Positions 42,460 to 52,871 of a stretch of 64,000 nt of DNA are shown piece after piece (position 1 is the first letter of the stretch; each line of letters begins with the position of its first letter). Made by a program: the position numbers and the translations under genes. The stretch is from NCBI RefSeq assembly GCF_029852145.1, contig NC_079976.1:7006001-7070000 (forward strand). The letters are read 5' to 3'. The DNA comes from Microplitis mediator (Eukaryota; Arthropoda; Insecta; Hymenoptera; Braconidae). The notes below the pieces were generated by a model. The model did no database searches. It was not told the origin of the DNA and saw nothing but the letters and a program-made list of their open reading frames with translations.

Positions 42460-45400
42460 TCAGTAGATCCAATTAACAGGTACCCATTGATGTTCAGTAG
42501 CCAATGCGTCCAATGCACCAACTACTTGACGAAATGTATTGTCAAAATCTTCATTAACGATAACCAAATCGATATATTTTTCATAAGCTCTCTGTAAGGC
42601 AGCTGATTCTTCTAATGTCGACCTTAAATCGTCTTCCTATTTTTAAACAAAAATTTATACAATTATAAATACTCATTGTTTATTAATCAATTCAATTAAT
42701 CACTGATTACTTAATTGATAGTAGATTCTATAAACATTATAATGACTAATGAATTAATGATAATTTAATTTATTAAATTAAAAAAATATATAAGTAAGCA
42801 TGCGAAATACAAACCTCGTACAATGATGCAAGTGATTCTAAGGTCCTAGCACGTCGGGAACTGTATCGTATGGAGCTTTGACGATCAAACTACTCGTACA
42901 TCAATCACATACATAAAAAAAATATATAAAACATACAGTAAATTATTTAAACTTGCATACAAACTAAAATTATTTTTTAACTTAATGACTACTCCCGAGG
43001 AAGGTTTTTAACATTTATTTTTTCAATAACTCCGGTTATAATTATCGTATCGACTCGTTGTTGGACTCATTATTTTCCTTACAATATTTACTACAAAAAG
43101 TGCAATGATAAATTTTACAATATTTTTATTAGTTTTCAAAATATTCGAGCTCTAAAGAATTATAAAAAAATACAATTAATTTCATGCATTAATTAGACTA
43201 ATTTAAAAATGACATATCTCAGTCTCTAATTATCGTACATACTTTTTTAAAGGCTCATATTTTTTGTCACAAAATTTACTACAAAAAATGTTTAAAACTT
43301 TTTTTCATACAACAAATAGTTTTTCATAAATTTGAGCTCAATCAAAATTTCTTTATAAATTTTTTGAATTAACCCGCCAGTAAATATTTTATAGTACAAA
43401 TCAACTCATTACCATGAAAAAAAAATTGACCTTCCTCTAAATTAATGATATAAATAATAAGTACGTGCAACTTCTACAATTAAGAAAATTAACTAATTAT
43501 ATAAATAATTAAATTGCATACAGGATCGATATAATAAATAAATGTATGAAAATGTATGAAAGTAAAAAAAACTACATACGGTTAAATTACGACTGCTCGC
43601 ACCAGTAGATCTTCCATGATCGTAAAGAGTTTTAAGTTGTTCCATTCCCGGTGCCGCGATAAAAATAACGTAGGGCATAAATTCAGTGCTGTTGTGTAAA
43701 GTTTTCAAAGCACCTGGACTACAATCCAGTACACACATTTTACCAGCACGAATTAATTCACGGACTGAATCTAATTTTGTTCCGTAAAGATGATTTCCAT
43801 ATTCACCAAACTCAAGGTACCGATGCTGCTTGATATCATTTTCCATCGACTCGCGATCTGTGAACCAGTAACTTTTTCCATTTTCTTCCAAGACTCTTGG
43901 AGGTCTCGAAGTGTCTAAATAATTTTATAAAAACCAGATTATTTAATTATTTATAAAAAAATTAATTTAATTAAAAAAAAAGTAAAACTTACAGGGAACG
44001 ATGGTACCAAATTTTTCAGGATCGCTATTAATTAAGCGGTTCTTCAAAGTCCTTCTGCCGACACCTCGTGGTCCGACGAGTGCCAAAGTCTTACGACGAA
44101 AAGGAGGCATTCGTGCGACCTCTTCATAGAGGAGTAGCTCGGCGCTATCGAATTCGCCGTTTGATTTCGATTCGTACATTTTGCGCTTCTTCTTACGGGA
44201 TACTCGAGTCCCGCAGATACCGATTTTATGGACAAAGTCTGCCTCGGGAGGAACAAAGGCTTTGCGACGCTCCTCGAGCTCTAGAGAGGGAATTAGACCC
44301 GGGGCGCCGAGACCTTCGCCTTCGACACGGCGGGCTTGCCACCAGTTAGGATCCGCTTGGTCGACGATCTGTAGGATGTCACCTCGGTTGAATGGTAACC
44401 CTATTTCCCGGCATGGAAGGAGAGTGTCTTCTGATGGGTCGTAATCGAACAGTGCTCGCATGTAACACTAGAAATTTATTTTTGTTAGTTTAAGATTTCA
44501 ATACTTTTGGTTTCTTTGAATTCATTTTTTTGTTGTATCTCATTCCCGATTGATTTTACGGTAAAATTGTATCAGACCTTTTTTGTAGATCATCAAATTT
44601 CCAAACTGCTAAGCTATTTTTTTATACAAAAATTTTTATTTGTTCCTCAATTTCAGCGACTTAAAGATAAAATATTCAAAAATTCCATCAAAAATGGATT
44701 CTAAGCTGTTTTTTTAAAAATAACTTATTTCCGGTTGGTTTTGCAAAAAAACTGTATCAGGCCTTTTTTATAGATCATGAAATTGCCTAACTGCTAAGCT
44801 ATTTTTTTATATGAAAAACTATCGAACCGTCCAATAGTTATCGCTATTAAAAGTTACAGTGAGGAAAAAAATACTTACAGTCGATTTAATGGGCTTATTA
44901 TTATCACTGGAGATACCTGGAGCGACTTTCAATGATAAATTTTCTTTGGCTGCTTGTATCGCATGCTGAAGTTCATCAGCAGTATGAACAGGTTTATTGT
45001 TAACTTCCATAATAACTTCTCCAGGTCTAAGGAGACCTTGACGTGAGACTGTGCTGCCTCCGAGAATCCGCGCAATTATTAAGTTGCCCCTATCGTCAAC
45101 TTGGACCGTCAATCCCTGTACATAAACACACAGAATATTAAATACGCATCTTTATATTTATATTAAATTATTCATATAATTGTTGTGCAAATTACCAGAG
45201 GTTCTTTTGGCTGACGACGCAGGCCAACGACCCGGACAGTTTCTGTTCTTTCGCTACTCGGCATCGTTGATTTATGTGAAGATTCTGAGGATGCTGATGA
45301 CGATGGTATACCTAGAGATGTTACTGAAGCTGGTGGAGCTTTTCGTACTTCTACGACTGCGTCATGCGTTTCCAAAAGTGCCTTCACGTGAGACTTTTTT

Positions 45401-48400
45401 AAAATTCGTGACAACTCACGTGCTTCGTAGTTTAATGACGTTTCAAACACGTAAGATATTTCTTCAGCTACGTCACAAATCTCGGGGTAAATTGGTTCTA
45501 TTGCTTTAGGGGGTTCTTCCAATCTTTCTTGTAACTGTAAAATAAATATAAAAAATTAAAAAAACAAAATTAGTGTAATTTAAATTTAAATTGTAGCTTC
45601 AAATTAAAATTATAAGTAAAGCATTGAATTTATGTTGAAATTTATGAGAATCTTTTTTGTAGAGAATTGAATTTCCTAAAAAAATGTATTCTTGACTATT
45701 TTTCATAACTGCAGTATTTTAGCCAAAATTTTAGAATTTAAATTTCAAATTTCAGGGGATTTTTTTCAAATTCATAGATCTGATGTTTTAAATTAAAATT
45801 ATGAGAAACGTATTCACTTGACGTTAAAATTTAAAGAAACCTTTTTTGTAGAGAATTAAATTTCCTAAAAAAATGTAGCCTTCAATATTTTTCGTAACTT
45901 CAATATTTTAGCAAAAATTTTAGAATTTAAATTTAATCTGATTTTTTTAAAATTCATAGATCTGATACTTTAGATTAAATTGTCAGTAAAGTATTCACTT
46001 TACGTAAAAATTGAAAGAGACCTTTTTTGTAGAGAATTAAATTTCCTAAAGAAAGTTTTTGATATTTTTTTCCGTATCTTAGATACTTTAGTTAAAATTT
46101 TATAAAAACTCCAAAAAAGTAAAATAATTTTAATTATTATTTGCTCTAGTGACTTTTAAGTGGGAGTAAAAGGTCAGTGATGTAAGTTAGTTAGTCATCA
46201 TTTAAAAATTACGATACCATAACGACTCACAAATAAAATACACAATATTGTTATTTTAATAATAAAAATAATAATTTTTACACTAAAAAAAAAAAAATCT
46301 ATTTAAATAAATAATCAAATACTCCAATCGTGGCACATATTCATTACCTATTTAAATGTTACTCTCAATAATAATACTAATAACAGTAATAATAATAACA
46401 ATAGTATCACACAATTTACAGAACTTTCATTTTTTCACAAAATATAAAAATTTCACAAGACTAACATTAAAAATATTTAAAAATAGTGACAATAATTAAA
46501 TAAAATAACTTGTAACAGACTTAAAATATTTATGGACGGATAAACAACTTAAGATTACTGTGTTTTACGTAAAAATATAAACGAATGAGAGTATTACAGC
46601 AGCAGGCGTCACGGAGAGTCACAAAGCCACGAAGCCGCGCCTAAACCACCTCCTTTCTCTCTTTTATGCTTTAATGCTTTAATACTGTAGACTGTAGACC
46701 CTGTAGACTCTCATATAAACTGTAGGTATATACTATTGCCCATGGATTATATTATATATATGTATATATATAAATATATGTTGTATGCTGACTACGGTAT
46801 CCCGTATTAAATCCCGCGGACAGTTAATGGTTTTGCTGAGTTTTCTTGGTGTTTGTAATAAAAAAACAGGTGGGGACATGAACATTCTCTACTTCTGGTA
46901 TGCATTATATTATATGCTTCGTTATATGATTAAAAAACCAGGGACGTCTTTACTATCAATTTTTTTTTAATTAAAAAAAAATTAACACGATTAATTTATT
47001 TTTATTTTTATAAAATTCTATAATTTTTAAATCTGGAAATTGAAATTGTGACTAAACCACGATTCGAAGTTAAGACAATTAACAATTTTTGGATTTTTTT
47101 TTTCAACAAATAAATTACAAAAAAAAAAAAAAAAAAAAAAAAAAAATGTGCACATGTAGAAAATTAAAAAAACTGTCAGTGTAATTTTTTAAAATATTTT
47201 TTTTTTTATAATTTATAGTTTTTAAAAAATTTCAAAAGTTATTTTACGTCGGATAATTTCAGTGTCATACTAAACTGTAAGATATGAAAAAAAATTATGA
47301 TGTATAATTTTGCAGAGAATTCAATTTTTTACAAAAGTGTTTTATTATTTTTAACACAAATTTTATAGTTTAAAAAAATTAACAAATTAACGTACGGTAA
47401 AGAAAATTTATGATCCTGGAGTTAACAGACAATTGACAATTTTCGGATTTTTTTTCCAACGAGTCAATTACGAAAAAATAAAAACTAAAAATATGCACCT
47501 GTAGAAAATTTCAAAAACTACAGGTTCAATTTTTTCAAATATTTTTTTTTTTTTATAATTTATCGTTTTTAAAAAAATTCAAAAATTAATAGACGTCGAA
47601 TAACTTTAGTATCATGAAAATTTGTAAAAGTGAATTTCAAACTTTTTGCTGCAAAACTCTTTAATTATTGTTATTTTTAAAAAATTTTTTACTCCGAAAT
47701 TTACCAGAGTTTCTTTTTGATTCAATTTCGTTGAACTAAAAAATTAATTACTAATTAAATTAACAAATTTGATAAAAATCTAGTGTCTTGGTCATGTGAT
47801 CTCATACGTCATATTAAAGCAATGCTAATTGACAACATAGTGAGTGCAATGACTAACAGAGATAAATAGAAAAAGAAAAAAAAAACAGAGAAAAAAAGGT
47901 CTTTCATTTAAATGTAATTACGCACGTGACATTGTTATTATTGCTTTTAAAATTGTTATTAAAATTTTTTCCTATCAAACATTTTTTAATTTTTTACACC
48001 ACATTTTTTTATTGAATTATTTATTAATTAAATTTCAAGTGTTAATTAAAAAACAAGCAATGAATTCAACTGAAGAGTTCAATACTCTAGGTCATTTGAA
48101 TTACTGTCAAAAAATTTGACCTAAAAAAATAATTAAAGTTGATTTTCGTAGATTACAAAAGTAAATTATTAAAACACGCATCGGGTGGTTGAAAGATAAA
48201 AATTAAATTTACTGAAAAATGTCGATAGTTCTTGTAGTTTATCAATAATAAGTAATTTTACTTACCCTGACCAGTGAATTGACAACGGGACTGTCTAATA
48301 AACCCTTGAGGAATAATAAATCAGTATCGTCGGCGACTTTACCCAGGTCTTTGATATTTTCCCTGACGTGCATGAAGGCGGCTGGAACAATCATAACGTT

Positions 48401-51400
48401 ATTCGCATTCTCAATAACTATAAAACCTCGATTCTCTCAGACTAAGCGAGAGCCAGATGATATATAGTGGGGGTTGTGAATGCGCAAATGTCTATAGACT
48501 TGGGGGTGAATGCCGTAGGGGTTGAATCGCGGGCGTGGTAGCCACGTTTCCGATCAATAATTTCCTTCTACAGGTGTTATAGATTTTATTAAGAATTTTT
48601 TTTTAGGCTTCAAAAGTATTTATTAACTTTTTATCAATTGAATTTTTCTATATTATTTTAACCACCTGATTTATTATTTTTATTTTTGAGTTTGAAAAAA
48701 AATTCAGTAACTCAGAACTTGTTAAGGTTCTCAAGATCAATAAGCTCTAATAAATTTTATAAAAATTCCCTAGCAGATCCGAGTTACGATAAATTACCGG
48801 GAGTTTCCGAAAATTGCGGTAATTTCTGGTATTGGAAAAAAATTACGGTATCTACAGTACAATATCTTAATTTGAGTGATTGTATACCGCAAAATTCAGG
48901 ATTTTACGGTATCGTCTCGTAACGTACACTGTAAAAATTACTCAGAGTTACGGAGTTTGGGAAAAAATCATTCTGCATACGGAGTAAAGGGGGAATTTAA
49001 TTTTCCAGCGAAGTAATTTTGGAGTGAACTGGATTTTATTGCAATCTGAATTCACTCCATTTCGCACAGATTTTCAATATTAAAATAAATTCTCTTTCGG
49101 AGTGAATTTTTTTCTGAGGAGATTAAATAATTACACAGTCATCCATACTCCGCATTCACTCCGAATTTAATCCGCGTTCACTCCGAAAATTTTTTACAGT
49201 GTACGGTATTTTAACGGTGAAAAATTCAGTGTTATACGATATCTTATACAGAAAAAAATAATTTCTTGGCGCAAGAAATTTTTTACGTCAAGAAATCATT
49301 TTTTTCTGTGTACGATAACGTGTCCTAACGATGCGGTATTATGCCATTCTGAAAAAATTCAAATCTTTACCGTGAAATACTGTATTATATCGTACTTTAC
49401 GGTATTTTACGATGAAATTCGAAATTTTACCGCACCATACGATGAAACGCGGTGTTTTATGATAAAATCCCGCGTTTAGTGACGTAAAATACCGTATTTT
49501 TCGATAAAATCCCTCAAATTACCCTGAAGTACGGTAGCTTTAGGTAAATTACCGTAACTCAGATCCCCTATTGTTATAGACAATTTTAGTTTTTTTGAAC
49601 CTACGCTTATTATTGCGCATGACTTAAAATGTTACCACTCCAAAATTTATTTTTAGCAGAAAAAAATATTTTAAACAATCTCTAGAAATTATTTAACTGT
49701 TTCTCGATCTATTGAAGATAAAAATAATTATTGAGCCCGTGATTTAAAAAAAAAAAATTACAGAGGTCGATGTCTGGATTTTAATTGGACCGATTGAGTA
49801 CGACAGTCAAGTGTTCATTGTGTTTCAAACGGTTAAATATATGAATTTAATTAAAAATGATTTTATTAATCAAAGAAATCTGCATTGAAATAAAAATATG
49901 CTGGAGTTTTAATTTTCTTTTTTTTTAGTTGTGTAAATAAATTTCAATTTAATCAAGTAAACAATTTTTCTCGAATTTAATTTTTTTTCTTTCCGTACAC
50001 TGATGGGGATTCGACCTCCCGACCTTCAGTTTCACTGGTTTTTTAAAATTCTGTTATGTCTCAATTATCGTCAGTCACTCGTTAATTAGAAAAAAAAAAA
50101 AAATTAACAATTATTATGCAATTGTAAGACAAGTAACCGTTATCTAGAGCAGATCGAAATGTAAATAATATTATATTCAGATAATTTTCTCATGACCTGA
50201 CCGACATTAAATTCATGAATACAGACAATAAAATTAATTAAATCATTACTTAATAATAAAAAGTTAATTAGTTATATATAAATAAATTATTTTGACATAA
50301 AATTTAAAAAAGTTACCATTTTCCGCTTGATGAATTTTCCCATTATTCATTTCGTCAATACTCGCTAGTAAATGACGGTTATCATTTTGATTTTTCTTAC
50401 CAATCACCATTTTTTAAAATATTAATTAATAATCAGTAATGTTTAAATTTAATTACACCACATTATTAATTTGGCTTTTTTTTGTGATGAAAAATATCCA
50501 CACGTGTCGGAAAGAAAATTACTTATATACAAAACGTTTGACGAACGAAAGTCGAGTCTGCACCTGTAGTATGTAATTTACGTATCATACTAAAGCGTAA
50601 GAGTCGTAAGTGGGGACTGGGACTCAAGGGGACTTAAGTCCCAAGACAGAGTCTTATGAACCCTGCGTTTTTAAATTGAAACGGCCGCAAAAAATACAAT
50701 CCTTCAAAAAATGTCAAATAAAATTTTTTTTCTCCAAATAAACAGCAAATAAATTTCTAATAAAAAAACTTTAATCTTAAATATGTTTTACTAATAAAAT
50801 TCATCAAAAAAAAGTTTAAATAATGAATTAATTATATCATAATAAAAAAAATTTTATTAACAAAATTTCAAGTTTTTTATTGAAAATTCACTTGACAATT
50901 TTTAAAAATTTTATTTTCTAAAAATTAACAGTAAATTTAACAAACGTAAAAATAAAAAAAAATTTATGATTAATTGATTATATTTCAATAATTAAAATTT
51001 TTCAAATTCATTTAATAGCGGGGTAAAAAAAATTTTGAATGATTGATTGATTAATTAATGCGAGTTTTTTATTAAAAATTTACTTCATAATTTTTCAAAA
51101 TTTTATTACTTTTATTTACTAAAAATTAACTTAAAAAAATTTGTAACAAACGTAAAAATGAAAAAAAATAAAAATACACGTTCTTAGAAGTTAACCACAT
51201 GAGTATCAGTTTAAAACTACTTTCCTTCTGACTTACAATTGCCAGAGTGTGAATTTTAGTAAAGAGGGAGAATAATAACAACAATAAAAAAAAAAAAATA
51301 TGTGAAAGAGTAACGAACTAAATTTATAAAAGGAAAAAAAATGACAAATTTAAAAATTTTACCTGTTGATGAATGAAAATCAGCTGACCGTTGAATTAAT

Positions 51401-51447
51401 TTGTTACCAAAATATCCACAAGTGGGTTTATTTCTCAAAGACTTCAT
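42460..51447 (-). CDS. vari: MAGUK scaffold varicose (MPP2/MPP6 family)
   Basis: Membrane-associated scaffold of septate junctions, binding Neurexin IV-type tails and organising epithelial barriers. Exons: alternative first 51447-51363 or 50410-50317, then 48417-48266, 45534-45196, 45115-44879, 44467-43993, 43914-43580, 42889-42815 and 42636-42460. With the distal first exon 1875 nt, 624 aa, phases consistent. Domains in order: L27 (DTDLLFLKGLLDSPVVNSLVR and following), a Ser-rich linker, PDZ (EPLGLTVQVDDRGNLIIARI then GEVIMEVNNKPVHTADEL), SH3 (RALFDYDPSEDTLLPCREIG... DPNWWQARRV), HOOK region (SRKKKRKMYESKS), guanylate-kinase-like domain (KTLALVGPRGVGRRTLKNRL... STEFMPYVIFIAAP) and the family end QWVPVNWIY. 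The 75-nt exon 42889-42815 encodes an Arg/Ser-rich insert (FDRQSSIRYSSRRART) that may be alternatively spliced: both its borders are in phase 0. Confidence 0.94.
44540..44815. repeat. Diverged repeat pair in vari intron
   Basis: Two ~190-bp units, each with ATTTCCGATTGATTTT-like words, then GTATCAG(A/G)CCTTTTTTGTAGATCAT and CTGCTAAGCTATTTTTTTAT. The TTTTTTGTAGATCAT part recalls family H. Confidence 0.5.
45590..46100. repeat. Hairpin family H, three units in vari intron 3
   Basis: Cores TTTTTTGTAGAGAATTGAAT (about 45652), TTTTTTGTAGAGAATTAAAT (about 45843) and again (about 46027), spaced 191 and 184 bp. Right-hand parts are TTTTTCRTAACTYCARTATT. Confidence 0.75.
47060..47270. mobile_element. 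Family P palindromic MITE in vari intron
   Basis: Arms GATTCGAAGTTAAGACAATT and GTCGGATAATTTCAGTGTCA, with a 36-bp A homopolymer inside. Confidence 0.65.
47410..47616. mobile_element. Family P palindromic MITE, adjacent copy
   Basis: Arms TGATCCTGGAGTTAACAGAC and GTCGAATAACTTTAGTATCA, only 140 bp from the preceding copy and in the same intron. Confidence 0.7.
48925..49203. mobile_element. Family M MITE (TA ends)
   Basis: TACACTGTAAAAATTACTC at the left and GAAAATTTTTTACAGTGTA at the right. Internal GGAGTGAA / TTCACTCC arms. Confidence 0.75.
49250..49315. repeat. 66-bp hairpin, CACAGAAAAAAA type
   Basis: ATACAGAAAAAAATAATTTC... against GAAATCATTTTTTTCTGTGT, with CTTGGCGCAAG at the centre. 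It is the smallest member of the family seen at 26286-26537. Confidence 0.65.
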
Positions 51448-52871
51448 TTTATCATTAACTTTGAACTTGTCGCAAGTAAGTTTGAGTATACTGTTGCAAC
51501 TTGTAATACTTTGTGACTATTACACTAATACTACACTTTTCTTAGCTTCATTGTGTACGCGATCGATCAAACTCTTATTTACGTGGCTTAATAGTCACGA
51601 ACATATTATAAATTAATTTAAGATATTATTTTTAAAATTTTGTTTTTTTAAAACTGGGGTTTAATGTTTTGGCTATCGGAAGTTGCGGTGTTTTGATAAT
51701 TATTACTTTGGCAAACGATCAAAACGTTTTAAATTTACTATTCATAGATTAGGTGTGTATGTATATACATATATATGTATAAATATATGGAGGTTAATAT
51801 GTGTAGGTCGTGTTCTGGACGATCGAATCCAAAACAATTTAGATTATAGTCTGTAGACATTATTGACTTGTTCTATTTTTTTTTTAACTCTCAATATATA
51901 TGAATTATGATTTTCTTTGAAACGTTTTGAATTAATTTTGGAAAAAAATGTAGTGAAAATTACAATATACTTCAGAATCTATATCTCAAAATATATTTAA
52001 GTGTAAAAAAAATTCCAAAAAATATCGATGTGTGGAACTTCTAAACTTGAGACAGATTAGAATTTCAAGTGGAACTTTTTCAGAACTTTGGTAATTTTGA
52101 GAGTAAAAAAAATGTTTAACTGGAAGTTTACATGAATGAAATTTGAGTCAAAATAGAAATTTTTCAAAACGTAATTTTACTACATTTTACCTTCGTTTCG
52201 AAAAAAGTTCCTATTGGAAACCAATAGCCGCATAAGAATAAAAAAACGTTCGTAAAAAGTTCAAAATTAGAAGTTTTTTGACGTACACTGTAAACAATCG
52301 GGAGTAATTACGGATTTTATTTCCGCATTTACTTCGATTTGGAGTTTTAATATTAAAATAAACTTCCCTTCGGAGTAAATTTCCCTCCGAGGGGATTCAA
52401 TAAGTAGGAATCCGCTCCGTATTCACTTCAGATTTACTCCCCAAATTTTTTGCAGTGTAGATATAAAATATTTTCAATAAATATATAAATTTTCATAAAT
52501 TCTCAATATTTGTTTTGAAAATATCAAAAATTTATATGTGCTGATTCAAAAACCGCTGAAAACTAAAAAACATAAATTACTTATATAAAAATATATGAAT
52601 TCAAAAGAATTATAATTCACTATTTTATCAAAAATTTTGTAATCCTCTAATTCTTTAAAAAAATTTCAAAACTGATGATTTGGAAGTTCGGTACTCGAAA
52701 ATAATTCCCAAAAATTGTAAATCTAGTATTTGAATTAAAAATTTCTAAAATTTCTTAGCATTAAAAAAATGTTAAATTAATATCCAAATATTTTTAAAAA
52801 ATATCTTTAAAAGAGTGCATAATTTTTTACGAATTAGAGTAAAAATCACAAATTAACTAAAAAATTTTATT
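51448..52871. other. Spacer vari to MYORG
   Basis: Presumed vari promoter region (about 51450-51600) and the 3' flank of the GH31 gene. It contains one family M MITE (52284-52459). No gene recognised. Confidence 0.5.
52284..52459. mobile_element. Family M MITE (TA ends)
   Basis: TACACTGTAAACAATCGGGA at the left; CCCCAAATTTTTTGCAGTGTA at the right. About 176 bp, closest in size to the 2717-2922 copy. Confidence 0.75.

Larger units (their letters stand above)
48775..49560. repeat. TACGGTA-rich degenerate tandem region with MITE inserted
   Basis: More than 20 occurrences of TTACGGTATTTTACGATRAA-like words on either side of a family M MITE. It looks like a decayed short-unit satellite. It lies in the 5' introns of vari. 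Confidence 0.6.

Noticed and set aside
48686..48922. 78-codon ORF on the plus strand
   Set aside because: It overlaps the TACGGTA repeat region, with no splice signals or family resemblance.
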